Of a stretch of 64,000 nucleotides of DNA, positions 27,093-35,117 are shown one piece after another. The position numbers were made by a program, and so were the translations under genes. Position 1 is the first letter of the stretch; the number at the start of each line of letters is the position of its first letter. The stretch is taken from NCBI GenBank assembly GCA_001898645.1, contig MKUQ01000054.1, positions 1 through 64,000 of the forward strand. The letters are read 5' to 3'. This DNA comes from Burkholderiales bacterium 70-64 (lineage in GTDB: Bacteria > Pseudomonadota > Gammaproteobacteria > Burkholderiales > Burkholderiaceae_E). The notes below the pieces were generated by a model. It was not told where the DNA came from and made no database searches. It saw only the letters and a list, made by a program, of their open reading frames with translations.

Positions 27093-28459
27093 GGCCTGCC
27101 CGTGAAGTGCTTCTTCAGGCCCTGCCAGCACTCGATGTAGTCGCGCTGCAGCGGAGCGGACTCGAGCGCGAAGCGGGTGGGCCGGATCGGCAGCCGCGTC
27201 TCGAACATGAAGGCCATCGTGTCGCGGATGTAGGTGGGCTTGCTGGTGTCGGCCTTGCTTGCGATCTCGAAGCTCGCGGCGTCGGGGCCGTGGGCCGTCA
27301 TGCAGTTGTGCAGGCTGGCGCCGCCGGGCACGAAGCCGCCCTGCTTGGCATCGTAGCTGCCGTGCACCAGGCCCATGAACTCGCTGGCGATGTTGCGGTG
27401 GTACCAGGCGGGGCGGAAGGTGTCCTCCATCGCGAGGATGCGCGGCGGGAAGATGGCGAAGTCGATCATGTCGACCCCCGGGGTGTCGGAGGGCGACTGC
27501 AGCACCAGGAAGATCGAGGGATCGGGGTGGTCGAAGCTGATCGAGCCGATGGCGTTGAAGCGGCGCAGGTCGTACTTGTAGGGCACGCTGCTGCCGTGCC
27601 AGGCGACCACGTCGAGCGGCGAGTGGTCGATGGGCGCCGACCACAGATGGCCGAGGAACTTCGCGACGATCTCGAACCGGCCCTCGACGTCCTCGTAGCG
27701 GGCCACCGGCGTCATGAAGTCGCGCGGGTTGGCCAGGCCGTTGGAGCCGATCACGCCCAGGTCGGGCAGGCGGAACGGTGCGCCGAAGTTCTCGCACACG
27801 TAGCCGCGCACCGCATCGAGCGTGCCGCCGGCCGATTTCAGGTCGGGCAGCTCGACGCGAAAGCGCACGCCGCGCGGGATGACCGCGATCTCCTGCGGCT
27901 CGATCTCGAGCATGCCCAGCTCGGTGGCGATGTGCAGGCGCCCGAGCTGCGGCACGATCAGCAGCTCGCCGTCGGCGTCGTAGAAGACGCGGTCGGTCAT
28001 GGAGGCGTTGGCGCGGTACATGTGGATCGCGCAGCCGCTCATGGAGGCCGGATCGCCGTGGCCGGCCATGGTGACCAGCCCCTGCACGAAGTCGAGCGGG
28101 CGGCCCGCCTCGGGCAGCGGCAACGGATCCCAGCGCAGCTGGTGCGGCGGCGTTTCGATCGCCGTGAAGTCGTTGGTGATCAGGCCGTCGTCGATGCGGC
28201 GGAAGGCGCCGTGGGTGGCGCTGGGGCGGATGCGGTACAGCCAGGTGCGCCGCAGCGCGGCGCGCGGCACGGTGAATGCGGTGCCCGAGAGCTGCTCGGC
28301 ATACAGGCCGTAGGGGCAGCGCTGCGGCGAATTGCGGCCGACCGGCAGGGCGCCCGGCAGCGCCTCGCTGGCGAACTCGTTGCCGAAGCCGGTCTGGTAG
28401 CGCGGCGTCGACGCCGCGGCGGCGTCCGCGGAGCGGGTGATCGGTTCCATCTTGCCCAT
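27089..28459 (-). CDS. hmgA: Homogentisate 1,2-dioxygenase
   Basis: A 456-residue non-haem iron cupin dioxygenase that opens homogentisate to maleylacetoacetate. [18 protein letters not shown] and [21 protein letters not shown] are typical N-terminal blocks. The iron ligands fall in [18 protein letters not shown] and the later MTAHGPD. The ATG at 28459 has a strong GAGGAGG site; the track start is 11 codons upstream. No maleylacetoacetate isomerase gene is adjacent. The LysR gene is divergent and is the likely regulator. Confidence 0.97.
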   Translation of the reverse strand: MGKMEPITRSADAAAASTPRYQTGFGNEFASEALPGALPVGRNSPQRCPYGLYAEQLSGTAFTVPRAALRRTWLYRIRPSATHGAFRRIDDGLITNDFTAIETPPHQLRWDPLPLPEAGRPLDFVQGLVTMAGHGDPASMSGCAIHMYRANASMTDRVFYDADGELLIVPQLGRLHIATELGMLEIEPQEIAVIPRGVRFRVELPDLKSAGGTLDAVRGYVCENFGAPFRLPDLGVIGSNGLANPRDFMTPVARYEDVEGRFEIVAKFLGHLWSAPIDHSPLDVVAWHGSSVPYKYDLRRFNAIGSISFDHPDPSIFLVLQSPSDTPGVDMIDFAIFPPRILAMEDTFRPAWYHRNIASEFMGLVHGSYDAKQGGFVPGGASLHNCMTAHGPDAASFEIASKADTSKPTYIRDTMAFMFETRLPIRPTRFALESAPLQRDYIECWQGLKKHFTGRP

Positions 28460-28619
28460 GGGGTATTCCTCCTCGGGAATCGGTGGCGGCATGACCGGGC
28501 GCCCGCCGTATCGGTCCGGTCGATGGCGATGCCGTCATCATGGACCGACGAGCGTCATTGGACAACGGAAGCGCATATCAGTGAAGATAGTCATTCGTAT
28601 CAATTGAAAAGAGATATTT
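28460..28619. promoter_or_regulatory. Divergent promoter region of hmgA-fahA and the LysR gene
   Basis: A 160-bp intergenic region, with an AT-rich part between 28570 and 28620 that stands out from the GC-rich surroundings. It contains GATA-N8-TATC and repeated TATCA, compatible with a LysR T-N11-A type site next to the LysR start. I could not assign -35/-10 boxes with confidence. Confidence 0.4.
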
Positions 28620-29558
28620 GTGAATTTATCGGTCCGCCAGCTGCGCGCCTTCGTCGAGGTGGCGCGCCTGGCCAGCTTCACGCGGGCGGCCGAGCGCGTG
28701 CACGTCACGCAGGCGGGGCTGAGCGCGATGATCCGCGAGCTCGAGGCGCAGCTCGGCGCGCGCCTGTTCGAGCGCACCACCCGCTCGGTGACGCCGACCT
28801 CGGCCGGGCGCGCGCTGCTGCCCAGCGCCGAGCGCGTGCTCGCCGAGCTGGAGCGCGCGCGTGAGCGCATCGCCCGCATCGACAGCGCCGCGTCGGCCCG
28901 CGTGGCGGTCACCGCGCTGATCGCCGCCCACGTGTTGCCGCCGGTGATCGCGCGGCTGCACGCCGCCCACCCCGGGGTGGCGCTCGACATCGTGGACGCC
29001 GGGCCCCAGGAGATGCAGCGCATGGTCGAGCGCGACGAGGTCGATCTCGCGCTGGGCGCCTTCCTGCGGCCGGCCGCCGGCATCGAGCGGGTGGCGGTGT
29101 TCCGTTTCGGCCTGGCGCTCGCCACGCTGCCTTCGCATCCGGGGCTGGCGCAGCGCGCCGGCGGGTCGCCGGGGCGCGGCGGCGGCACGCTCCCCTGGCA
29201 GCGGCTGCGCGGCGAGCCGCTGATCGGGCTGGCTGCCGACAACCTGCTGCAGCAGCGCATCGACGTCGTGCTCGCGCGCCACGGCGTCGAGCCCTCGATC
29301 GCGGCGCGCTTCAACACCCTCGAGACGGTGCTCGCCATGGCGGCGGCCGGCATCGGCTCGGCGATCGTGCCCACCTTCACCCGCCCGGCCTGCCGGCGCT
29401 ACGGCCTGCGCATGATCGGGCTGCGCGCGCCCGAAGCCGGGTTCGACTTCTACCGGATCAGCCGCAAGGGCGCCGCGTTCGGGCCGGCCGTGGCGCTGCT
29501 GATCGGGCTGCTGCGCGAGGAGGTCGACGCCATCGCAGCCGGGGCGCGCGAGCCGTGA
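28620..29558 (+). CDS. LysR-family transcriptional regulator
   Basis: 312 residues. The N-terminal winged helix-turn-helix is VRQLRAFVEVARLASFTRAAERVHVTQAGLSAMIRELEAQLGARLFERTTRSVTPTSAG; a periplasmic-binding-like effector domain follows from about residue 90. The start is GTG. It is divergent from hmgA-fahA and is the best candidate for control of homogentisate breakdown, with an aromatic intermediate as possible effector. That assignment rests on gene position only. Confidence 0.88.
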   Translation: MNLSVRQLRAFVEVARLASFTRAAERVHVTQAGLSAMIRELEAQLGARLFERTTRSVTPTSAGRALLPSAERVLAELERARERIARIDSAASARVAVTALIAAHVLPPVIARLHAAHPGVALDIVDAGPQEMQRMVERDEVDLALGAFLRPAAGIERVAVFRFGLALATLPSHPGLAQRAGGSPGRGGGTLPWQRLRGEPLIGLAADNLLQQRIDVVLARHGVEPSIAARFNTLETVLAMAAAGIGSAIVPTFTRPACRRYGLRMIGLRAPEAGFDFYRISRKGAAFGPAVALLIGLLREEVDAIAAGAREP

Positions 29559-29593
29559 ACCGGCGTGCGCGCCGGAGATCTCGTACGGCCGTA

Positions 29594-30451
29594 TCAGCGA
29601 AAGACGACGGTCTTGCTGCCGTTCAGGAGGATGCGGTGCTCGGCGTGCCATTTCACCGCGCGCGCCAGCACGACGTTCTCCACGTCGCGGCCGATGCCGG
29701 TGAGCGTGGTCACGTCCATCGAGTGATCGACGCGTTCGACGTCCTGCTCGATGATCGGGCCCTCGTCGAGCGCGCCGGTCACGTAGTGCGCGGTGGCGCC
29801 GATCAGCTTCACGCCGCGGTCGTGCGCCTGGCGGTAGGGCCGGGCGCCCTTGAAGCTCGGCAGGAACGAGTGGTGGATGTTGATCGCGCGGCCTTCCAGG
29901 CGCCGGCACAGGTCTTCGGAGAGCACCTGCATGTAGCGCGCGAGCACCACCAGCTCGACGCCCTCGGCGTCGGCCACCTCCATCAGGCGCGCCTCGGCCT
30001 GCGCCTTGGCGACCGGGCTCACCGGCACGTGATGGAAGGGAATGCCGTAGGAGGCCACCAGCTGGTAGAAGTCGCGATGGTTCGACACCACCGCGCGGAT
30101 GTCGATCGGCAGCAGGCCCGAGCGGTGCCGGAACAGCAGGTCGTTCAGGCAGTGGCCGAGCCGGGAGACGAGGATCAGCGTCGGGGTCGGGCGCGCCGCA
30201 TCGAAGAAGCGCCAGCGCATGCCGAACGACTCGCCCACCGGGGAGAAGGTTTCCTGCAGCGAGGCCACCGTCGCCGTGCCGCCCGGGATCGACTCGAACT
30301 GCACGCGCATGAAGAACAGGCCGGTGGCGCGGTCGTTGTACTGCGCCGCCTCGAGGATGTTGCCGCCGTGGTCGCGCAGGAAGCCCGATACCGCGTGGAC
30401 GATGCCGGGACGGTCCGGACAGGAAAGCGTGAGGATGAAGCCGTCGTTCAT
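29594..30451 (-). CDS. purU: Formyltetrahydrofolate deformylase
   Basis: A 285-residue enzyme that hydrolyses 10-formyl-THF to formate and THF and so balances one-carbon pools. The N-terminal ACT domain (LTLSCPDRPGIVHAVSGFLRDHGGNI) is followed by a formyltransferase fold with AVVSNHRDFYQLVASYGIPFHHVPV, LARYMQVLSEDLC and INIHHSFLPSFKGARPYRQAHDRGVKLIGATAHYV; the active-site Asn, His and Asp regions are intact. It is the last gene of the nnrS-ubiU-ubiV-ubiT strand, 3 bp after ubiT. Confidence 0.96.
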   Translation of the reverse strand: MNDGFILTLSCPDRPGIVHAVSGFLRDHGGNILEAAQYNDRATGLFFMRVQFESIPGGTATVASLQETFSPVGESFGMRWRFFDAARPTPTLILVSRLGHCLNDLLFRHRSGLLPIDIRAVVSNHRDFYQLVASYGIPFHHVPVSPVAKAQAEARLMEVADAEGVELVVLARYMQVLSEDLCRRLEGRAINIHHSFLPSFKGARPYRQAHDRGVKLIGATAHYVTGALDEGPIIEQDVERVDHSMDVTTLTGIGRDVENVVLARAVKWHAEHRILLNGSKTVVFR

Positions 30452-30454
30452 GAT

Positions 30455-30910
30455 TCAGCCGCGGCTCAGCGGCGGCCAGCGCAGCAGCGGCCCGAGCGCG
30501 TCGAGGGTGTTCTTGAGGATCAGGCCGTACTCGGTGTCGCCTTCCATCACCAGGGCGCGCTCGAAGAACAGGCGGTCGGCGTCTTCCTCGCCGCGCAGCA
30601 GGCGCAGGTAGCTCGCCGCATCGGCGGCCACGCGCAGCGTCACCGGGCCGCCGTCGGCCACGGCGCGAAAGCCGGCGGCGGTGAGCATGACGCGGCAGCG
30701 CAGGCCGAGGTCGCACACCTCGATCTCGACCACCTGCCCGGCGAGCTGCTGCGCGACATCGGGCGCGAGCCGCGGGCGCAGCAGGCGATCGAGTGCCAGC
30801 GCGAGGGCGAACGAAGGCGGACGGATGGGCAGGCGGGCGACCAGCGTGCGCAGGGCGGCCGGCACCGGCAAGGCGGTGCTGCGCGGCGGTGCGGTGTCCA
30901 GGCTGTTCAT
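30455..30910 (-). CDS. ubiT: UbiT, SCP2 lipid carrier for anaerobic ubiquinone synthesis
   Basis: 151 residues with an SCP2 (sterol-carrier) fold: LPVPAALRTLVARLPIRPPSFALALALDRLLRPRLAPD, then VTLRVAADAASYLRLLRGEEDADRLFFERALVMEGDTEYGLILKNTLDAL, the YhbT/UbiT signature. In E. coli UbiT binds ubiquinone intermediates for the O2-independent hydroxylases UbiU-UbiV. Its ATG overlaps the ubiV stop as ATGA. Co-operonic ubiU and ubiV make the assignment firm. Confidence 0.93.
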   Translation of the reverse strand: MNSLDTAPPRSTALPVPAALRTLVARLPIRPPSFALALALDRLLRPRLAPDVAQQLAGQVVEIEVCDLGLRCRVMLTAAGFRAVADGGPVTLRVAADAASYLRLLRGEEDADRLFFERALVMEGDTEYGLILKNTLDALGPLLRWPPLSRG

Positions 30911-31836
30911 GTCCAGCTCCTTTCGAGTCCGGGGCGGCGGTGCGCGAAGCCGTCGACGAGACCGCCGGGCAGGCTCAGCGCCTCGAGCGCGGCCCGGGCC
31001 TCGCCGGCATCGCCGCCGTGGTTGAAGACCTTGTCGAAGCATGCCAGCACTTCGCCGAAGCCCTGGGCGGTGGGCGACAGGCGCAGGCGCGTGGCGCCGG
31101 CTTCGCGCAGCGCCGCGGCTTCGCCGATCAGGCAGTGCTGCCCGGCCGACTGCGTCTGGATGCCGTTCAGGGTGAGGAAGGGCTCGCCTTCGGAAGTGGC
31201 CAGCAGCAGCCCGTCGGGGTGCTCGATGCAGCGGAAGCCGCATTCGTCCTTGTTGAGGTGATAGTGGCGCGCGGTGAAGCAGCGCGCCGAGAAGGCCAGC
31301 GGCAGCCGGCCGAAGGCGAACACCTCGGTGGCGATGGGGGTATCGGCCTGCGGGCCGCCGGACACCGGCGCCTGCGGCGGATTGACGCGCCCGATGGCGT
31401 CGAGCGAGAGCTCGACCGGCGCCACCCAGCGTACGGCGCCGAGCGCCGCGTGCTCGAGCAGGGCGGGGCGGCTGTACACGTTGACGTGCGGGCCCAGCAC
31501 GAAGGGCCGGCCGGCCAGGGCGCGCAGCGCCGAGGCGTCGCCGGCCTCGACCAGGTAGGTCTCCTGGGCGGTGATGCGGCGCATCTCGCGCAGGTCGGAT
31601 TCGGATTCGAGCAGCGCCTGGCTGGCGAACACCACTTCCTTGCCGCAGGCGGCGAGGTCGTGCGCGAGCGACAGCCAGTCTTCGGGCTTCATCTCGTGGC
31701 GGCGCGAGCACACCACCTCGCCCAGCACCACGGTATCGGCCGGTGAGTCGGCCACGGCGCCGTAGAACTCGATCAGGGTCTTGCGCGGCCAGTAGTAGAG
31801 GACCGGTCCGACAGTGAGCCGGATGCGTGGGTTCAT
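30907..31836 (-). CDS. ubiV: UbiV, U32-family Fe-S protein for O2-independent ubiquinone hydroxylation
   Basis: A 309-residue U32 peptidase-like protein. LTVGPVLYYWPRKTLIEFYGAVADSPADTVVLGEVVCSRRHEM is the UbiV (YhbV) N-terminus with the first cluster cysteine. The other three lie in the ARCFTARHYHLNKDECGFRC block, the expected set for a [4Fe-4S] cluster. It forms a complex with UbiU that hydroxylates the ring using prephenate as oxygen donor. AAGGAGG precedes the ATG. Confidence 0.94.
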   Translation of the reverse strand: MNPRIRLTVGPVLYYWPRKTLIEFYGAVADSPADTVVLGEVVCSRRHEMKPEDWLSLAHDLAACGKEVVFASQALLESESDLREMRRITAQETYLVEAGDASALRALAGRPFVLGPHVNVYSRPALLEHAALGAVRWVAPVELSLDAIGRVNPPQAPVSGGPQADTPIATEVFAFGRLPLAFSARCFTARHYHLNKDECGFRCIEHPDGLLLATSEGEPFLTLNGIQTQSAGQHCLIGEAAALREAGATRLRLSPTAQGFGEVLACFDKVFNHGGDAGEARAALEALSLPGGLVDGFAHRRPGLERSWT

Positions 31837-31849
31837 CCCGGATCCTCCT

Positions 31850-32878
31850 TCAGCGCCACGGGCGGTTGTAGGCGCCCAGCGTGTGCTGCTGGCCCTCGGA
31901 CCAGCGGCCCAGCGCCGCCACCCATTGCGGCTGCACCGCGAAGCGCGCCGGCTGGGCGGCGCAGTGGTCGATGGCGGCGCGCCACACGCGCGTGACCTGC
32001 TCGACGTAGGCCGGGCTGCGCTGGCGCCCCTCGATCTTGATCGCCGAGATGCCGAACTCCATGAGCTGCGGCAGCACCGCCAGCGTGTTCAGGCTGGTGG
32101 GTTCCTCGAGCGCGTAGTCGCGCACGCCCTCGACGTGGAAGCGCCCCTTGCACAGGGTGGGGTAGCCGCGCGGCTCGTCGGGCGCGTAGCTGTCGATCAG
32201 CACGCCGTTGAGCCGGGCGCGCACGCCCTCGGGCGCGTCTTCCCAGCGTACGGCAGCGGGCGGCGAGCACACGCCGGCGGTGTTCGGCGACTGCCCGGTG
32301 GCGTAGGAGGACAGGGCGCAGCGCCCCTCGACCATCACGCACAGGCTGCCGAAGCCGAACACCTCGATCTCGGCGCTGGTGTGCCGGCACACGTGGCCGA
32401 CCTGCGACAGCGTCAGCACCCGCGGCAGCACGGCGCGCTGGATGCCGTAGCGCTCGCGATAGAACTCGATGGCCTCGTAGGTGGTCGCCGAGGCCTGCAC
32501 CGACAGGTGCAGCCGCAGTTGCGGATGATGGTCGCGGGCATAGGCCAGCACCGCGGTGTCGGCGCAGATCAGCGCGTCGGCGCCGAGCTCGGCAGCGGTG
32601 TCGACGGCGCGCCACCAGCGCTCGGGCTCGCGCGCGTCGGCGTAGGTGTTGAGCGCCATCAGGACCTGCGCGCCGCGCGCGTGGGCATAGGCCATGCCTT
32701 CGCGCGCCTGGGCGAGATCGAAATTCAGGCCGGCGAAGTTGCGCGCGTTGGTCGCGTCTTTCAGGCCCATGTAGACCGCGTCGGCACCGGCGTCGATGGC
32801 GAGCTTCAGCGCCCGCAACGACCCGGCCGGGCACACCAGGTGCGGCTTGCGCACGGCGGCTTCACGACGTTCGCTCAT
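31850..32878 (-). CDS. ubiU: UbiU, U32-family Fe-S protein for O2-independent ubiquinone hydroxylation
   Basis: A 342-residue U32 family protein. LVCPAGSLRALKLAIDAGADAVYMGLKDATNARNFAGLNF is the UbiU (YhbU) N-terminus. The cluster cysteines appear in GFGSLCVMVEGRCALSSY, TAGVCSPP and YPTLCKGRF. I start at 32878 because GGAGG lies 8 nt upstream and the length fits; an ATG at 32899 overlapping the nnrS stop is the alternative. It partners with UbiV and UbiT. Confidence 0.94.
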   Translation of the reverse strand: MSERREAAVRKPHLVCPAGSLRALKLAIDAGADAVYMGLKDATNARNFAGLNFDLAQAREGMAYAHARGAQVLMALNTYADAREPERWWRAVDTAAELGADALICADTAVLAYARDHHPQLRLHLSVQASATTYEAIEFYRERYGIQRAVLPRVLTLSQVGHVCRHTSAEIEVFGFGSLCVMVEGRCALSSYATGQSPNTAGVCSPPAAVRWEDAPEGVRARLNGVLIDSYAPDEPRGYPTLCKGRFHVEGVRDYALEEPTSLNTLAVLPQLMEFGISAIKIEGRQRSPAYVEQVTRVWRAAIDHCAAQPARFAVQPQWVAALGRWSEGQQHTLGAYNRPWR

Positions 32879-32895
32879 TCCCCTTCCCTCCGTGT

Positions 32896-34200
32896 TCATC
32901 CCGGCCGCCCGTCGCTGCGCGGCCGGCCGTACCAGCGCACGTAGCGTGCGCTCCAGGCGAGCATCACCGCCGCCCACGCTGCGGCCGCTGCCAGCAGCAG
33001 CGCTTCGTGGCCGAGGCGCCAGCCGGGCTGCCAGGCGGGCAGCGCGGTGGCCGCCAGCCGCAGCGCCACCGCGGCCTGCAGGCCGAGGAAGAGCGCCCAG
33101 GCCAGGCCGTCGACGCTGTGGGCGCGGCCGTCCTGGCCGGCGCTCACGCGCGTGACGAAGGCCAGCTGCGTGGAGGCGAACGACCCCATGCCGAGTGCGT
33201 GCAGTGCCGCCAGGCGCGGCTCGGGTGTGCCGTGGCCGCTCCAGGCCAGCCAGGCCGCGAGCGCCTGCAGGGCCAGTGCGATGCCCAGCCACACGAACCC
33301 CACGTGCAGCATGGCGAGCAGGTGGATGCGCAGGTTCTGCACCCGCGCCCAGCGCAGCGCCAGCCCTCCCACCGCCAGGGCCGCGGCGCCGTCGAGCACA
33401 GCGGTGGCCAGCGTGGCGGCGTCGTGCTCCGACAGGCCGGCGGCGAGCGGCGGCTGCACGGCGAGCACGGCGAGCCACGTCCACAGCAGCCAGTTCGGGT
33501 GCCTCTCGTCGAGGCGCGGCGCGGCGACGTCGAAGAAGGGCACCATGCGATGCGAGGCCGCGGCGAACACCGGCGCGAGAAACCACCACAGGCCGGCCGA
33601 GAGCGCGATCTGGACCAGCAGCGGCTCGCCCAGCGCGATCCCCGAGGCGGCGAGCCACAGCGCGGCGGCCCCGATGCCGCAGGCAGCGGCGATGACGCGC
33701 AGGTGCGTGCGATCGGCCGCGCGGCCGGCGCGCACCATCTGCACGAGGCGGGTGGTGAACAGGCTCCAGGCGCTGGCGACGATCGCCAGGCCGACGGCGG
33801 CCAGCGGCGCGCCGGCATGCGCTCCGGCGAGGAAGGCGCCCCAGCCCGTCAGCCAGGCGAAGGCCACCGGCAGCAGCACCCGCGCGTCCACCGCCGGCAG
33901 GGCGAGCCAGCGCGGTCCGGCGGTGAACAGGAAGCCGGCGAAGAACATGGGCATGAACGAGAAGATCATCAGCAATGCGTGCGCGTGCGCCGAGCCCACC
34001 GCCCACGAGACCGACAACCCGGGTCCGAGGCGCCACGCGAGCACGGCGAGCCACCACAGCGCGCCGGCCGACAGCATGGCCGCGCCGACGCTGAAGCCCA
34101 GGCGGTGCGGAGCGGAGAGCAGCCGGACGAATCGCCAGGGTTCGACCGGGCCGCCGCCCCGCGCGGGGCGTTGCGGGCGGCCGGCGGGGGAGAGGGACAC
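32896..34200 (-). CDS. nnrS: NnrS family membrane protein
   Basis: About 434 residues with some 12 hydrophobic helices. Conserved histidines lie in GSAHAHALLMIFSFMPMFFAGFLFTAGPRWL, AAASHRMVPFF and HALGMGSFASTQLAFVTRVSAG, characteristic of NnrS, a haem- and copper-containing membrane protein protecting cells from nitric oxide. The GTG at 34242 proposed by the track lies within the predicted -10 box, so I use the GTG at 34200. It leads the ubiUVT-purU operon, joining NO defence with anaerobic quinone synthesis. Confidence 0.88.
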   Translation of the reverse strand: MSLSPAGRPQRPARGGGPVEPWRFVRLLSAPHRLGFSVGAAMLSAGALWWLAVLAWRLGPGLSVSWAVGSAHAHALLMIFSFMPMFFAGFLFTAGPRWLALPAVDARVLLPVAFAWLTGWGAFLAGAHAGAPLAAVGLAIVASAWSLFTTRLVQMVRAGRAADRTHLRVIAAACGIGAAALWLAASGIALGEPLLVQIALSAGLWWFLAPVFAAASHRMVPFFDVAAPRLDERHPNWLLWTWLAVLAVQPPLAAGLSEHDAATLATAVLDGAAALAVGGLALRWARVQNLRIHLLAMLHVGFVWLGIALALQALAAWLAWSGHGTPEPRLAALHALGMGSFASTQLAFVTRVSAGQDGRAHSVDGLAWALFLGLQAAVALRLAATALPAWQPGWRLGHEALLLAAAAAWAAVMLAWSARYVRWYGRPRSDGRPG

Positions 34201-34240
34201 GCGAGTCGTCTGGGTCGCAATGGCGAAACGCCAACTTGCC

Positions 34241-34283
34241 ACTATAGCTGACAGGACAGTACGAAAGCCTTGCGCGACATCAA
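34241..34283 (-). promoter_or_regulatory. FNR/Anr-type promoter of nnrS-ubiUVT
   Basis: TTGCG-N4-ATCAA at 34270-34283 resembles the FNR consensus TTGAT-N4-ATCAA, with one half-site perfect (it reads TTGAT-N4-CGCAA on the operon strand). TATAGT on the minus strand (34246-34241) places a transcription start near 34235, so the box is centred about 41.5 bp upstream: the class II activating position. The site overlaps the otsB stop codon. Confidence 0.55.
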
Positions 34284-35104
34284 GCGGATCGGGCCTGCAG
34301 CAGCGCGATCATGGCATCGATCAGCCCCGTCACCTCGGCCTGGCGTGCGAGGACGAAGCGCGCCGCGCTGGGCCCGCGGGGCTCCACGCGCACCGTCAGC
34401 CAGCCGGACGGTGCGCGCTCGAAGACGATCTCGTCGGTGTCGTCGTCGCCGGTGTACACCACGCTGCGCGCCTCGTGGCGCGCGGCCAGCGCGCACAGCG
34501 CCTCGAATTTGGTGACCGAGCCCGGCGGCAGCAGGTTCACCACCCGCGTGCCGCCGATCACGCACGGCGCCGGCTCGAGGCGCTGCACCAGCGCGTGCAG
34601 CAGTGCTCCGGCGCGTTCGGGATCGCGCGCCTCCCGGTAGTGCAGCGACAGCGTCAGGCCCTTGTCCTCGATCAGGATGCCGGGATCGTCGAGCGATTCG
34701 CGCAGCATTGCTGCCAGTGCGTTCGCCCAGGCGCGGCAGATCGAGCGTGCGTGCGCCGACGCTGCGGCCCTGCCGCCGACCGTCTCGTCGCCGACCGCCT
34801 CATCGCCAGCTGCCGCACCGTCGGCCGTCTCGTTGCCGTGGTTGCCGACGAGATCCTGCACGCCGACGTCGGCACGCGCACGCAGGTCGTCGATGGAGCG
34901 CCCGGAGACGATCGCCAGCGGCGCCAGCGCGGCCAGCCTGCGCAGGCCGGCGGCCACCGGCTCCGGCAGCTGCGCCATCGAGGGGTGCGCGACGATGGGC
35001 GCCAGCGTGCCGTCGTAATCGAAGGCGACCAGAGCCGGCCGCGCCAGCGCCCGGCGCAGCGCCGCGCGGCCGGCCGGGCCGAGGATCGGGGAGAACGGCT
35101 TCAT
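34280..35104 (-). CDS. otsB: Trehalose-6-phosphate phosphatase
   Basis: A 274-residue HAD-superfamily phosphatase that converts trehalose-6-phosphate to trehalose. HAD motif I is [16 protein letters not shown], motif II lies in [13 protein letters not shown] and motif IV is [20 protein letters not shown] and the cap domain are present. A low-complexity Asp/Glu/Ala/Thr insert of about 20 residues ([16 protein letters not shown]) follows NHGNE and is not usual. It lies 13 bp downstream of otsA. Confidence 0.95.
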   Translation of the reverse strand: MKPFSPILGPAGRAALRRALARPALVAFDYDGTLAPIVAHPSMAQLPEPVAAGLRRLAALAPLAIVSGRSIDDLRARADVGVQDLVGNHGNETADGAAAGDEAVGDETVGGRAAASAHARSICRAWANALAAMLRESLDDPGILIEDKGLTLSLHYREARDPERAGALLHALVQRLEPAPCVIGGTRVVNLLPPGSVTKFEALCALAARHEARSVVYTGDDDTDEIVFERAPSGWLTVRVEPRGPSAARFVLARQAEVTGLIDAMIALLQARSA

Positions 35105-35117
35105 GAGCAGGGCAGCT

